Program-made: the position numbers and the translations under genes
Notes under the pieces: generated by a model
Seen by the model: only the letters and a program-made list of their open reading frames with translations
What the model was told of the DNA's origin: nothing
The model's database searches: none
Shown: one piece after another, positions 17,446-27,357 of the stretch
Position numbering within the stretch: the first letter of the stretch is position 1
How the letters are laid out: each line of letters starts with the position of its first letter
NCBI GenBank assembly: GCA_937891825.1
Contig: CALAHN010000121.1
Location: forward strand, 1-38,035
DNA length: 38,035 nt
Origin: an uncultured Alphaproteobacteria bacterium
Lineage (GTDB): Bacteria; Pseudomonadota; Alphaproteobacteria; Bin95
Direction: 5' to 3'

Positions 17446-18486
17446 TTAGGTGGTGAAGGTGAGGTCGCCCGTGGCCGGCGGCTGGAAGTGGGCCTGCACG
17501 GCCGCTTCCGAAACCGCTTCGATGCTGGCGTCGGCCCAGGCGGGCTTGTTGTCCTTGTCGACGATCAGGGCGCGAACGCCCTCGCGGAATTCCGTGCCGG
17601 CCGAGGCCTGCAGCGCGATCCGGTATTCCAGCTTCAGGCAGGCGTCGAAGTCCAGCGCAGCGCCGCGCCGGAGTTGTTCCCAGGCGACCGCGACCGATAG
17701 CGGGCACTTCGAGCGGATCGCCTTGAGCTGCTTCTCGGCGAAATCGGTTCCCGCCACCTGGAGCGCCGCGAGCACATCGTTCAGCGTCGCCTGCTCGAAC
17801 AGCACGGCGACGGCGCTGCGGTCGGGCTTGAGGCGGCCCGCCGGCGCCGGTTCGGCGACATGCGCGATCGCGGCCGGGATATCCTCGGCCGACGCGAGCG
17901 TCGCGATCAGGTCGTCCAGGCGGGCGACGGGCATATAGCTCTCGGCCAAGCCTTCGGCCACGCAATCGCCGCCATCCAGACGGCCGCCGGTCAGCGCCAG
18001 ATAGCGGCCGAGGCCGGCTTTCAGGCGCGGCAGGAAATAGGCGCCGCCGACATCGGGGAAGAAGCCAATCCCGGTTTCCGGCATGGCGAACAAGGTGGCG
18101 TCGGTCGCGATCCTGTGGGCGCCGTGCACGGAAACCCCGACGCCGCCGCCCATGACGATGCCGTTGTAAACTGCGATATAGGGCTTCGGATAGGTCTTGA
18201 TGCGCCGGTTCAGGCGGTATTCGTCCCGAAAGAAATGCACGGGATAGTCGTCGGCTGGGTCGCCCATCGCGTCATAGAGCCGGCGGATATCTCCGCCGGC
18301 GGCGAAGGCCTTGCCGCCAGCCCCCCGGATCAGCACGGCGCGGATGCCGGCGTCGGCCGCCCAGTCTGCCAACTGCCGGTCGATCTGGCCGACCATGGCA
18401 TGGCTGATGGCGTTCAGAACCTCCGGCCGGTTCAAGGTGATCAGCCCCAGGCCGCCCCGTTGCTCGAAAAGCACAGCGTCGCTCAT
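17446..18486 (-). CDS. 3-hydroxyisobutyryl-CoA hydrolase
   Basis: 346 aa, the longer size typical of HIBCH rather than hydratases (about 260). Releases CoA from (S)-3-hydroxyisobutyryl-CoA in valine breakdown. Crotonase core: [46 protein letters not shown], then [21 protein letters not shown], which holds the Glu and Asp expected in this hydrolase. The C-terminal extension with [15 protein letters not shown] and [19 protein letters not shown] is diagnostic. Its ATG overlaps the stop of the upstream acyl-CoA dehydrogenase (ATGA), so translation is coupled. Confidence 0.95.
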   Translation of the reverse strand: MSDAVLFEQRGGLGLITLNRPEVLNAISHAMVGQIDRQLADWAADAGIRAVLIRGAGGKAFAAGGDIRRLYDAMGDPADDYPVHFFRDEYRLNRRIKTYPKPYIAVYNGIVMGGGVGVSVHGAHRIATDATLFAMPETGIGFFPDVGGAYFLPRLKAGLGRYLALTGGRLDGGDCVAEGLAESYMPVARLDDLIATLASAEDIPAAIAHVAEPAPAGRLKPDRSAVAVLFEQATLNDVLAALQVAGTDFAEKQLKAIRSKCPLSVAVAWEQLRRGAALDFDACLKLEYRIALQASAGTEFREGVRALIVDKDNKPAWADASIEAVSEAAVQAHFQPPATGDLTFTT

Positions 18487-19637
18487 GAAGCCGCCGCCAG
18501 GTCGCCGAGGAGTTTGCGGGCGATGATGACGCGCATGATCTCGTTCGTTCCTTCCAGGATTTGATGCACGCGCACGTCACGGACATGCCGCTCCAGCGGG
18601 AAGTCGTTCAGGTAGCCGTAGCCGCCATGGATCTGCAGCGCGTCGTTGCAGATGTCGAACCCGGCGTCGGTCGCGAAGCGCTTGGCCATGGCGCAGTGCA
18701 GCGTCGCGTCGGGCGATCTGGCGTCGAGGGAGCGGGCGGCCCTGTAGGTCATCAGGCGCGCCGCCTCCAGTTGGGTCGCCATGTCGGCCGCCTTGAATTG
18801 CAGGGCCTGGAACTGGCCGAGCTTCTGGCCAAAGGCCTTGCGCTCGCCCATATAGGCCAGCGCCGCCTTCAGGGCCGATGTCGCCGTGCCGAGGGAGCAG
18901 GCGGCGATGTTGATCCGGCCGCCGTCAAGGCCGGCCATGGCGATCTTGAAGCCTTCGCCTTCCGCGCCGACGCGGTTCGCCACGGGAACCCGCGCGTTTT
19001 CTAAGATCACCTGGGCGGTGGGCTGGCTGTTCCAGCCCATCTTGCGCTCCGGCGGGCCGAACGACAGGCCAAGCGTGTCCTTCGGGACGATCAGGCAGGA
19101 GACGCCCTTCGGCCCCGCACCGCCGGTCCGGACCATGGTCACGTAGACATCGGAAACGCCGGCGCCGGAAATGAACGCCTTGGCGCCGTTCAGCACATAA
19201 TCGTCGCCGTCCCGAACGGCCTTGGTCGTGAGCGCGGCTGCGTCGGAGCCGGATCCGGGCTCCGTCAGGCAATAGCTTGCAATCTTGGCCATGGACGTCA
19301 GGTCGGGCAGCCAGGTCTGGCGCTGGTCCGTGTCGCCGAAGCGGTCGATCATCCAGGCGGCCATGTTGTGGATCGAGAGAAAGGCTGCGGTCGACGTGCA
19401 GCCTTCCGCCAGCGCCTCGAAGATCAGGGCGGCGTCCGTGCGGGTCAGGGCCGATCCGCCGACATCCTCCGCGACATAGATCCCGGCGAAGCCCAACTCT
19501 GCGGCTTTGCGCATTTCGGCGACCGGGAAGTGCGCGGACCTGTCCCATTCGGCCGCGTGCGGGGCGAGTTCAGCAGCGGCGAAGCGCTGTGCGGCGTCCT
19601 GAAATGCTGCTTGATCTTCGGACAGGGTGAAATCCAT
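18483..19637 (-). CDS. Acyl-CoA dehydrogenase, probably isobutyryl-CoA dehydrogenase
   Basis: 384 aa from ATG 19637 ([17 protein letters not shown]). FAD enzyme that introduces the alpha-beta double bond; the position directly before HIBYL-CoA hydrolase and 3-hydroxyisobutyrate dehydrogenase indicates isobutyryl-CoA in valine degradation. Signatures: [18 protein letters not shown] and [16 protein letters not shown]; the catalytic Glu is in [10 protein letters not shown]. The frame is open upstream to 20222, but this 195-residue extension is antisense to hemB and has no family similarity. First gene of the operon; the gap to divergent hemB (19638-19779) must hold both promoters. Short/branched-chain specificity is inferred from context. 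Confidence 0.92.
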   Translation of the reverse strand: MDFTLSEDQAAFQDAAQRFAAAELAPHAAEWDRSAHFPVAEMRKAAELGFAGIYVAEDVGGSALTRTDAALIFEALAEGCTSTAAFLSIHNMAAWMIDRFGDTDQRQTWLPDLTSMAKIASYCLTEPGSGSDAAALTTKAVRDGDDYVLNGAKAFISGAGVSDVYVTMVRTGGAGPKGVSCLIVPKDTLGLSFGPPERKMGWNSQPTAQVILENARVPVANRVGAEGEGFKIAMAGLDGGRINIAACSLGTATSALKAALAYMGERKAFGQKLGQFQALQFKAADMATQLEAARLMTYRAARSLDARSPDATLHCAMAKRFATDAGFDICNDALQIHGGYGYLNDFPLERHVRDVRVHQILEGTNEIMRVIIARKLLGDLAAAS

Positions 19638-19779
19638 GAACTGCGGCGCGCCTCTGCATGCTGAACGTGACGGTGGTCGCTTATCCTTGATGTAGCCCCA
19701 TGGCGCGCCTCGAATCAATTGCCGCGCGGGGGCGGTTCGTTGCAGTATGCCGGAAATGTTCAAAGCGATGGAGGTCAGC

Positions 19780-20841
19780 ATGGCGGACGGTTCGCGCATG
19801 CCCTGGAACGGGGACGACACGGCGGCCCAGGCCCGAATGACCGGCGCATACCCGCGCATTCGCATGCGCCGGAACCGTCGCGACGCCTGGACGCGCCGCC
19901 TGGTCGCGGAAAACGCGGTCTCGGTCAACGATCTGATCTGGCCGATCTTCGTCGCGGAGGGCAAGGGCAAGCGCGAGGCGATCAACGCCATGCCCGGCCA
20001 GTTCCGCTGGAGTCCCGACCGGATCGCGGAAGCGGCGGCGGAAGCGGCCGGCCTTGGTATCAACGCGGTCGCGATCTTTCCGGAGATCGACAAGGCGAAG
20101 AAGGACGAGGACGGCACGGAAGCCCTCAACCCGGACAACATCGTCATCCAGGCAATCAAAGCCGTGAAGTCTGAGGTTCCGGGCATCGGCGTCATCTGCG
20201 ACGCGGCGCTCGACCCCTTCACCAGTCACGGCCAGGACGGGCTGGTGCGCGATAATTATGTCGTGAACGATCCGACGGTCGATGTGCTCTGCCGGCAATC
20301 GGTTCTGCAGGCGGACGCGGGCTGCGACGTGATTTCGCCCTCCGACATGATGGACGGGCGCGTCGCCGCGATCCGGGACGCCCTGGATGCGGCCGGGCAT
20401 GGCCATGTCCGCATCCTCTCCTATGCCGCGAAGTATGCGAGCGCCTATTACATGCCGTTCCGCGACGCCATCGGCTCCGGCTCGGCGCTCGGAATGGGCG
20501 ACAAGAAGACCTATCAGATGGACCCGGCGAACCTGGACGAGGCGATGCGCGAAGTCGCCCTCGACATCCAGGAAGGCGCGGACATGGTGATGGTCAAGCC
20601 GGGCCTGCCCTATCTGGACGTCATCCGCCGGGTAAAGGACACGTTCCATATGCCGACAGTCGCCTACAACGTCTCCGGCGAGTATTCGATGCTGAAAGCC
20701 GCCGGCGAACGGGGCTGGCTCGACTATGACCGGGCGATGATGGAGGCCCTGCTGTCGTTCAAGCGCGCCGGCGCCGACGCCATTCTGACCTACTCCGCCT
20801 GCGAAGCGGCGCGGTTGATCAAGGCCGGATACCAGGGCTGA
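19780..20841 (+). CDS. hemB: Delta-aminolevulinic acid dehydratase (porphobilinogen synthase)
   Basis: 353 aa. Condenses two 5-aminolevulinate molecules to porphobilinogen in haem and corrin synthesis. Active-site lysines are in [17 protein letters not shown] and [10 protein letters not shown]. The usual zinc segment is here [14 protein letters not shown] with no cysteines: the Mg-dependent type found in alphaproteobacteria. Start: GGAGGT at 19770-19775 sits 4 nt before ATG 19780 ([10 protein letters not shown]); ATG 19747 is open in frame but has no such site. A haem enzyme (the RTX peroxidase) and bacterioferritin lie elsewhere in the window, but hemB location is probably not linked to them. 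Confidence 0.96.
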   Translation: MADGSRMPWNGDDTAAQARMTGAYPRIRMRRNRRDAWTRRLVAENAVSVNDLIWPIFVAEGKGKREAINAMPGQFRWSPDRIAEAAAEAAGLGINAVAIFPEIDKAKKDEDGTEALNPDNIVIQAIKAVKSEVPGIGVICDAALDPFTSHGQDGLVRDNYVVNDPTVDVLCRQSVLQADAGCDVISPSDMMDGRVAAIRDALDAAGHGHVRILSYAAKYASAYYMPFRDAIGSGSALGMGDKKTYQMDPANLDEAMREVALDIQEGADMVMVKPGLPYLDVIRRVKDTFHMPTVAYNVSGEYSMLKAAGERGWLDYDRAMMEALLSFKRAGADAILTYSACEAARLIKAGYQG

Positions 20842-20848
20842 TCGGCCG

Positions 20849-20862
20849 GCCGACCTTTCGGC
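20849..20862 (+). terminator. Weak hairpin after hemB
   Basis: GCCGA, loop CCTT, TCGGC: a 5-bp stem 7 nt after the hemB stop, overlapping a 10-nt palindrome CGGCCGGCCG (20843-20852). ATTTTTG occurs 18 nt further on. Short stem, so only a possible terminator. Confidence 0.28.
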
Positions 20863-20973
20863 AGGGATCCTGACGAAGATATTTTTGCCGTCCTTATGGC
20901 CTCCAAGGGCTTAAGGTTTCCGCAGCCGTTCCCATATGGCGTCCTTGCGCGTCGATTTGCAGAGGCGATTGAT

Positions 20974-21954
20974 ATGACGACATGGCTGCCGCTGATCGCG
21001 GGACTGGCGCTTCTGGTCGTGGGCGGCGAACTTCTGGTGCGCGGCGCTGTTCAGGCGGCGACGCGGCTTGGCGTGTCGCCGCTCGTCATCGGGCTGACCC
21101 TGGTCGGATTTGGAACCTCGACGCCGGAGCTTGTGACCTCCGTTCAGGCATCGCTCGCAGGCTCGCCCGGCATCGCCTACGGCAATATCGTCGGATCGAA
21201 CATCGCCAACCTGCTGCTGATCATCGGCATCTCGGCGCTGTTTACGCCGCTTTTGATCGCGTCATCGGCTCTGCGCCGCGATGCAGTCATCATGCTTGGC
21301 GTCACTATCGGGTTTGCGGCGCTTGCGGCGCTGACGCCGATGACGCGCGCCATTGGCGCGGCGTTCGTCTTGGGTCTTGCGGCCTACATTTTCTTCGTTT
21401 TCCGCCAGGAGCGCTCTGGCGCAAGCCATGGCGCTGTCTACCAAAAAAGCGAGGCGACGCAACAGGCGGATCCAGGGCTGACGCCGGTCGCCGCGACGCC
21501 TGACGGACCGTCCTTCGCCCTGGCCTTGCTGACAGTGGCGGCGGGCCTCGCAATCGTCATCGCCGGCGGGCATTTTCTGGTCCAGGGCGCCGTCGCCGTC
21601 GCGCGCGGCTTCGGAATTTCCGAAACCGTGATCGGCCTCACCATTGTCGCTGTCGGCACGTCGATGCCGGAACTGATCACGTCGATCGTCGCCGCCTACC
21701 GCAAGCAAGCCGATGTCGCCTTCGGCAATATCATCGGGTCCAACATCTACAACATCCTTGGCATCGGCGGCGCCACGGCATTGATCGCGCCGATCGGCGT
21801 GCCGGCCGAGATTATCCGGTTCGACAATCCGGTCATGATCGGCGCGTCGCTGCTGTTGATCCTGTTCGCTTTCACGGGCTTGCGCATCGCTCGCTGGGAA
21901 GGGGCGCTGCTGCTCGCCGGATATTGCGGCTATGTCTTCTGGATCTGGCCGTGA
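20974..21954 (+). CDS. Calcium/sodium antiporter (CaCA family, YrbG-like)
   Basis: 326 aa from ATG 20974, preceded by AGAGG. Inner-membrane cation/Ca2+ exchanger with about ten membrane segments in two inverted halves. Both alpha-repeats are plain: GFGTSTPELVTSVQASL followed by GNIVGSNIANLLLI, and AVGTSMPELITSIVAAY followed by GNIIGSNIYNILGI; the Glu and Asn residues of these repeats coordinate the transported ion. A hydrophilic loop (about residues 149-175) joins the halves. The frame runs open to 20896, but the MTTWLPLIAGLALL start places the first helix correctly. Stands alone 132 nt after hemB. Confidence 0.92.
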   Translation: MTTWLPLIAGLALLVVGGELLVRGAVQAATRLGVSPLVIGLTLVGFGTSTPELVTSVQASLAGSPGIAYGNIVGSNIANLLLIIGISALFTPLLIASSALRRDAVIMLGVTIGFAALAALTPMTRAIGAAFVLGLAAYIFFVFRQERSGASHGAVYQKSEATQQADPGLTPVAATPDGPSFALALLTVAAGLAIVIAGGHFLVQGAVAVARGFGISETVIGLTIVAVGTSMPELITSIVAAYRKQADVAFGNIIGSNIYNILGIGGATALIAPIGVPAEIIRFDNPVMIGASLLLILFAFTGLRIARWEGALLLAGYCGYVFWIWP

Positions 21955-22010
21955 CGGCCCGACGCTGACAGAATAGTGTCTGATCCGGCCAGAGGGGGAG
22001 GGCGGCGGAC

Positions 22011-22397
22011 ATGATTTCGCATATCACGCTCGGCGTCGCCGATATTGGGCGCGCCGTCGCATTTTATGGGCCGCTGATGGCGCTGCTGGGCGCCAGTTTG
22101 AAATTCCATGACGCGAGCGCCGGGTGGGCCGGGTGGCAGCCGTCTGACGCGGACAGGCCCTTGTTCATCGTGATGCGGCCGTTCGACGGCGGCCCGGCAA
22201 GCGCCGGCAATGGCGCCATGACCGCGTTCCTCGCCGCCGACCGGGCGACGGTCGATGCGGTTCATGCGGCCGCAATGCAGGCGGGCGCCCAGTCCGAGGG
22301 CGCGCCAGGACTGCGGCCCCGGTATCACGACCGCTATTACGGCGCGTATTTTCGCGATCCTGAAGGCAACAAGCTCGCCGTGTGCTGCCATGACTGA
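22011..22397 (+). CDS. VOC (glyoxalase/bleomycin resistance) family protein
   Basis: 128 aa, one vicinal-oxygen-chelate unit of two beta-alpha-beta-beta-beta modules: ISHITLGVADIGRAVAFYGPL at the N terminus and YYGAYFRDPEGNKLAVCCH at the C terminus, where His4 and the Glu in DPEGNK would be metal ligands. Members are isomerases, lyases or dioxygenases; many orphan VOC proteins of this short type have no known substrate. AGAGGGGGAGGG lies upstream. The stop overlaps the amidase start by 8 nt, so it probably acts in the same pathway as the amidase. Confidence 0.85.
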   Translation: MISHITLGVADIGRAVAFYGPLMALLGASLKFHDASAGWAGWQPSDADRPLFIVMRPFDGGPASAGNGAMTAFLAADRATVDAVHAAAMQAGAQSEGAPGLRPRYHDRYYGAYFRDPEGNKLAVCCHD

Positions 22398-23577
22398 AGC
22401 TGGCGACAGGATCGGCGCGTTCCTGCCGGGCGCGGCGGTCAAGGTCGCCGGCGCCGGCTCGGGGCCGCTCCACGGGCTGACCTTCGCCGCCAAGGATCTG
22501 TTCGATGTCGCCGGCCATCCGACCGGCGCCGGCAGCCCCGACTGGCCCAGGAGCCGCGCGCTGCCCGAGCGCCACGCCTGGGCTGTGCAGCAATTGCTGG
22601 ATGCGGGCTGCGACCTTGCCGGCAAGACGGTCACGGACGAAATCTCGCTCGGCATCCTCGGCGAAAGCGCCTTCCACGGCGTGCCGGTCAATGTGCGTGC
22701 GCCGGGACGGGTCCCGGGCGGCTCTTCCTCCGGCTCGGCCGCGGCGGTGGCGACGGGCCTGGTCGATACGGCGCTTGGCACCGACACCGGCGGTTCGGTG
22801 CGCGTGCCGGCCAGCTTCTGCGGCCTCTTCGGCATCCGGCCGACCCATGGCCGCCTGCCGCTCGACGGCATGGCGCCGCAAGCGCCGTCGTCGGACACGA
22901 CCGGATGGTTCGCCCGCGATCCGGCGACCTTCAAGCGCGTCTCTGCCGTGCTGCTGGGCGAGGCGATCCCGCTGGCCCCGAAGCCGCGCCTGACCGTCGC
23001 CTGGGATGCGTTCGGCATCGCGGATACGGCGGTCGCCGCCGCGCTGCAGCCGCTGGTCGAACGCCTCGCGGCGCTGGCCGGCGCGGCCGAGGACGGGCAA
23101 TTGGCGCCCCAGGGTCTGTCGGAATGGGCGCGGGCGCAGCGGTCGCTGCAGCCCTATGAAGCCTGGAAAACCTTCGAAGGCTGGGTCGAGCGGTTCAATC
23201 CGCGCATGACCTTCACCGTGGCGCGCGGCCTGATCGGGGGCGCAAACATTCCGGCCGAGGATCGGAAGTGGGCTGCGTTGCTGCGCGCCGATGTCCGCGC
23301 CCGGATGGCGTGGCTGACCCGCGACGGCGGCATGGTTTGCCTGCCGACGACGCCGTTTCCAGCGCCGCCGATCGGCCTGTCGGTCTCGGCGATGGACGTA
23401 TACAAGGACCGGATCACCTGTCTTGCCGCCGTCGGCGGACTTGCCGGCCATCCTCAGGTCAATCTGCCTGGGGCCACGGTCGACGGCTTGCCGGTCGGCC
23501 TTTCAATCATCGGCGCGCGCGGCCAGGACGCCCAGGTCGTCGCGTTCGCCGCCGCCATGGCGCAGGAGCAAGCATGA
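22390..23577 (+). CDS. Amidase (amidase signature family)
   Basis: 395 aa from ATG 22390, which overlaps the VOC stop. Ser-cisSer-Lys amide hydrolase: Lys in LTFAAKDLFDV, cis-Ser in PGGSSSGSAAAVATG, and the nucleophile Ser in GTDTGGSVRVPASFCGLFGIRPTHG. The C terminus VNLPGATVDGLPVGLSIIGARGQD is typical. Compared with GatA (about 480 aa) it is short, as in AtzF/AtzE-like and catabolic amidases. The next gene encodes an AtzH/HpxZ-type protein with an ATGA overlap; this pair is known from cyanuric acid and oxalurate pathways, pointing to a urea- or oxamate-derived substrate (inference). The open frame upstream to 22255 lies inside the VOC gene and is disregarded. Confidence 0.9.
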   Translation: MTEAGDRIGAFLPGAAVKVAGAGSGPLHGLTFAAKDLFDVAGHPTGAGSPDWPRSRALPERHAWAVQQLLDAGCDLAGKTVTDEISLGILGESAFHGVPVNVRAPGRVPGGSSSGSAAAVATGLVDTALGTDTGGSVRVPASFCGLFGIRPTHGRLPLDGMAPQAPSSDTTGWFARDPATFKRVSAVLLGEAIPLAPKPRLTVAWDAFGIADTAVAAALQPLVERLAALAGAAEDGQLAPQGLSEWARAQRSLQPYEAWKTFEGWVERFNPRMTFTVARGLIGGANIPAEDRKWAALLRADVRARMAWLTRDGGMVCLPTTPFPAPPIGLSVSAMDVYKDRITCLAAVGGLAGHPQVNLPGATVDGLPVGLSIIGARGQDAQVVAFAAAMAQEQA

Positions 23578-23978
23578 CTGACATGACCCCCAATATCCCA
23601 GAGATCGTCGCCGAGGTGCGGGCCTGCTTCGAACGTTATGAGCAGGCCTTGATCGACAAAGCGGTCGACGTGCTCGACGATACCTTCTGGAACAGTCCGC
23701 TGACGATCCGGCTCGCCATGCATGAGCATGGCTACGGGTTTGATCAGATCCATGCCCACAGGGTCGCGCGGCCGCCTGGACCGGGCATCAAGGAAGAGCG
23801 TCTGCGGCTCGATATTCTGACGCTTGGACGGGATTTCGCCAGCGTCAGCCTGGAGTTCAAGGTGCGCGGCAAGGACCTGGTCGGACGCCAGTCGCAGACC
23901 TGGGCGCGGCTGCCGGGCGAAGGCTGGAAGGTCGTCTTCGCCCATGTCTCGACGGTCGGCAAAGAGGCGCTTTGGTGA
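23574..23978 (+). CDS. AtzH/HpxZ-like protein (DUF3225, SnoaL/NTF2 fold)
   Basis: 134 aa from ATG 23574. NTF2-like fold: IVAEVRACFERYEQALIDKAVDVLDDTFW, then HEHGYGFDQIHAHRVARP, EERLRLDILTLG, GRQSQTWARLPGEGWKVVFAHVS. This matches the DUF3225 family that includes HpxZ of oxalurate catabolism and AtzH, which accompanies the AtzE/AtzG amidase of cyanuric acid breakdown. The partnership with an amidase is preserved here (4-nt overlap). The frame continues upstream inside the amidase to 23268 but without homology. Whether it is an enzyme or an accessory subunit in this host cannot be told. Confidence 0.82.
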   Translation: MTDMTPNIPEIVAEVRACFERYEQALIDKAVDVLDDTFWNSPLTIRLAMHEHGYGFDQIHAHRVARPPGPGIKEERLRLDILTLGRDFASVSLEFKVRGKDLVGRQSQTWARLPGEGWKVVFAHVSTVGKEALW

Positions 23979-23992
23979 GCAGCAGGGCGCCG

Positions 23993-24013
23993 GGCGCCTA
24001 ATCGCTAGGCGCC
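23993..24013 (+). terminator. Hairpin after the amidase operon
   Basis: GGCGCCTA (23993-24000), loop ATCGC, TAGGCGCC (24006-24013): a perfect 8-bp stem 14 nt after the AtzH-like stop, without a T run. Candidate terminator separating the amidase genes from the ABC importer. The rest of 23979-24176 holds no gene I can support. Confidence 0.45.
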
Positions 24014-24176
24014 ATGGCCAGCGCCGCCGAGTGCGCCGCCGCAGCGATTACATTGCGCTGCAGCATGGAAAGACTGGCTTCTGCGCATGATCGCCCGGTC
24101 TGACGGGTTCTGGCATGCGGCTTGCTCTGATCGGGATGAACGATGCGTTGATATCGTCCCAACAGGAGCAAGCTTT

Positions 24177-25034
24177 ATGAAGAGACTTTCCGCAGTCGCC
24201 GGCGCTGTAGCGCTCGCAACTCTCATGACCGCCGGCGCCGCCATGGCGGCCGAACATGCGAAGAAGACCGAATATAACGTCGCGCTCGACGGCACCTTCG
24301 CGCCCCATGCCATGCCGACGCTGAGCGGCGGCGTCGAAGGCTTCAACGTCGATCTCGCGAACGAGATCGGCAAGCGCCTTGGCGCGAAGGTCAACATCAC
24401 GGCCGCCCAATGGTCCGGTCTGCTGCCCGCCATGCAGGCCGGCAAGTACGACTTCATCGTCGCGCCGACGACGATCACCGAAGAGCGGGCGCAGACCATG
24501 CTCTTCACCGAAGGTTATCTGAATACGGATTTCCTGTTCACGGTGAAGAAGGGCTCGCCGGAGGTCACGGCCCTGGAAGGCTTTAAGGGCAAGGTGATCT
24601 CGGTCAACAAGGGCTCGGTCTACGATAGTTGGGCGCGGGAGCTCGAACCCACGATCGGCTGGTCGGTGCAGTCCTACGGCACCCAGACCGACGCCTTGCA
24701 GGCCGTGATTAGCGGCCGGGCGTTCGCCAATGTGGCGGGCAACACGTCCGCTGCGTGGGCAGTCAAGAAGAACCCGGCGCTTGCGCTGTCGTTCAATTTC
24801 TCCACGGGCAAGAAATTCGGCATGCCCTTCCGCAAGGACGACGTGGCGACGCGGAACCTGGTCGAAGCAGCGATCGAGTGCATGAAGACCGACGGCACGT
24901 TCGTCGCCATGAGCGAGAAATGGTTCGGCGTCGTCCCGAAGCCGGGCGACGCGATCGTCACGGTCGAGAAAGGCTTCGGCGAGCCTGGCCTCGACGGCTA
25001 TGACGACACGCCCCACGAAGCGAAGTGCGGCTGA
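24177..25034 (+). CDS. Polar amino acid ABC transporter substrate-binding protein
   Basis: 285 aa from ATG 24177, with AGGAG 10 nt upstream. Periplasmic binding protein of the family-3 type. Signal peptide residues 1-24 (MKRLSAVAG...AGAAMA, then AEH). Ligand-site regions: GTFAPHAMP, GFNVDLANEIGKRLGAKVN, YDFIVAPTTITEERAQ (the Arg that usually grips the amino acid carboxylate is replaced by Thr-Ile around the canonical R.) and SVNKGSVYDSW. It begins a four-gene importer. Being downstream of an amidase/AtzH pair, it may bring in the amide or ureide they degrade, but it could equally be a general amino acid system. Confidence 0.92.
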   Translation: MKRLSAVAGAVALATLMTAGAAMAAEHAKKTEYNVALDGTFAPHAMPTLSGGVEGFNVDLANEIGKRLGAKVNITAAQWSGLLPAMQAGKYDFIVAPTTITEERAQTMLFTEGYLNTDFLFTVKKGSPEVTALEGFKGKVISVNKGSVYDSWARELEPTIGWSVQSYGTQTDALQAVISGRAFANVAGNTSAAWAVKKNPALALSFNFSTGKKFGMPFRKDDVATRNLVEAAIECMKTDGTFVAMSEKWFGVVPKPGDAIVTVEKGFGEPGLDGYDDTPHEAKCG

Positions 25035-25058
25035 TCTAGGTCTAGGTTTAGGTCTAGG
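25035..25058 (+). repeat. TCTAGG hexamer, four tandem copies
   Basis: TCTAGG TCTAGG TTTAGG TCTAGG begins at the base after the binding-protein stop codon. Three copies are identical and the third has one change. CTAG is usually rare in such genomes, so this array stands out. Confidence 0.85.
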
Positions 25059-25066
25059 TACAAGGC

Positions 25067-25095
25067 GCGGCCGGGAAAAGGGGGCGCCCGGCCGC
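25067..25095 (+). promoter_or_regulatory. Hairpin between binding protein and ATPase genes, candidate attenuator
   Basis: GCGGCCGGG (25067-25075), 11-nt loop, CCCGGCCGC (25087-25095): a perfect 9-bp stem without a T run. Such structures commonly protect the binding-protein mRNA and reduce expression of the membrane components. It sits 33-61 nt after the binding-protein stop. Confidence 0.5.
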
Positions 25096-25159
25096 ATCTT
25101 GCCGCCCCCCGTACAACGCGCCAATGCCTTTTCCGTCCCGGAATGGAGACACCTTAGTC

Positions 25160-25896
<737 letters not shown>

Positions 25897-25900
<4 letters not shown>

Positions 25901-26592
25901 ACCCCGAAATCACCCAATGGGACCGCTTCCTCGACAGCTTCTTCAAGCTCGAGGTCATGGCGAAGTACCTGCCGTCGATCATCGACGGGTTTCTTCTGAC
26001 CTGCCATCTGGCGCTGCTGGTGGTCGTGACGGGCCTGACGCTCGGCCTCTTCCTGGCGATCGTCCGGGCTTACGAGTTCTGGCTGACGAGCTGGCTGATC
26101 GCGGTGTTCGCCGACGTGATGCGCGCCCTGCCGCCGCTGGTCTTCATCCTGCTGCTGTATTTCGGGCTGCCGGCGGTCGGGATCAGCATGAGCGGGTATG
26201 TCGTCACCTGGCTGACGCTCGCCCTGGTGCTCGCAGCCTTCTCCGAGGAAATCTTTCGGGCCGGCATACTGGCGACGCCGAAAGGCCAGTGGGAGGCCGC
26301 ACGGTCGACCGGGCTGAATTTCGGGCGCACGCTGGCTTACGTGATCATGCCTCAGGCGATCCGGATGACAGTGCCGCCGCTGACGAACCGGACCATCGCC
26401 ATCACCAAGAACACCGCGCTCGGCACTGTCGTCGGCGTCGGGGAAATCTTGAACGCGGCGACGACGGCGCAATCTTTTTCCGGCAATGCCTCGCCATTGG
26501 TGATGGGAGCGCTGGGCTATCTCATCCTGTTCGTGCCGGTCGTGATTTTCGGGCGCTGGGTCGAAACCCGTTTCGCCTGGCAGAAGCAGTAG
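25897..26592 (+). CDS. Amino acid ABC transporter permease (HisM/GlnP type) 1
   Basis: 231 aa, five or so membrane segments. The EAA coupling loop is EEIFRAGILATPKGQWEAARSTG followed by VIMPQAIRMTVPPLTN, which contacts the ATPase. Typical polar amino acid permease of the His/Glu/Gln/Arg family. Start overlaps the ATPase stop by 4 nt. It is paired with a second, different permease 12 nt downstream, so the channel is a heterodimer. Confidence 0.95.
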
Positions 26593-26604
26593 GAGGCCAG
26601 GCCG

Positions 26605-27276
26605 ATGGAATTCATCATCCAGAACTTCTTCAACCTCGGTATCATGCAGCAGGCGTTTCCGTTCCTGCTGCGCGGCTTCGGCATGACGCTTCTGCTGGTC
26701 GTGCTGGTGATCCCGATCGGCTGCATGGGCGGGCTGACGGTCGCGCTTGCCGGGCAGGCGAAGTCGCCGGTCATCCGCTGGGCGACAGTAGTCTACGTCG
26801 ATTTCTTTCGGGCCTTCCCACCGCTCGTGCTGTTGATCTTTCTGTTCGCGGGCTTGCCCTTCGCCGGCATCGATCTGCCGAATATCGCTTCCGTCGCGAT
26901 CGCTTTCCTGCTGAACACCTCGGCCTATTACGGCGAAGTCTTCCGCGCCGGGCTGGAGAGCGTCGGCAAAGGGCAGACGGAGGCGGCGCGTTCGACCGGC
27001 CTCTCCAGCTTGCAGACGACCGCCTATGTGATCCTGCCCCAGGCCGTGCGCAATGTGCTGCCGGACCTGGTGAGCAATACGCTCGAAGTCGCGAAGCTGA
27101 CGTCGCTCGCCAGCGTCGTCGCGCTGCCGGAATTGCTGTACTCGGCCGATATGGCGCGTTCGGTCACCTTCAACGCGACGCCCATCGTGATGGCGGCGGG
27201 CTTCTATCTGGTGTTGCTCTGGCCGATGGTCAGGCTGCTGTCCCGCCTCGAGCATCGGGCGATGGCGAGCCGCTGA
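26605..27276 (+). CDS. Amino acid ABC transporter permease 2
   Basis: 223 aa, second half of the heterodimeric channel. EAA loop GEVFRAGLESVGKGQTEAARSTG then VILPQAVRNVLPDLVSN. Preceded by AGGAGG. The first residues, MEFIIQNFFNLGIMQQAFPF, lead straight into the first membrane helix. Last gene of the importer operon; a candidate promoter for the next gene begins 18 nt after its stop. Confidence 0.95.
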   Translation: MEFIIQNFFNLGIMQQAFPFLLRGFGMTLLLVVLVIPIGCMGGLTVALAGQAKSPVIRWATVVYVDFFRAFPPLVLLIFLFAGLPFAGIDLPNIASVAIAFLLNTSAYYGEVFRAGLESVGKGQTEAARSTGLSSLQTTAYVILPQAVRNVLPDLVSNTLEVAKLTSLASVVALPELLYSADMARSVTFNATPIVMAAGFYLVLLWPMVRLLSRLEHRAMASR

Positions 27277-27293
27277 CGACTGCCGGCGGCCGA

Positions 27294-27321
27294 TTGACGG
27301 GTCCGCCAGCACTGCTAGCCT
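27294..27321 (+). promoter_or_regulatory. Candidate sigma-70-type promoter before the epimerase gene
   Basis: TTGACG (27294-27299), 16-nt spacer, TAGCCT (27316-27321), 36 nt before the ATG at 27358. The -35 is close to consensus, the -10 is weak. It would separate this gene from the ABC operon. Confidence 0.33.
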
Positions 27322-27357
27322 TGGCGCTGTTCAATTTGCGCAAGGGGAGCGGGGGCA

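Noticed and set aside
19638-20222. 195-residue N-terminal extension of the acyl-CoA dehydrogenase
   Set aside because: Antisense to hemB, not similar to any dehydrogenase N terminus; the family start lies at 19637.
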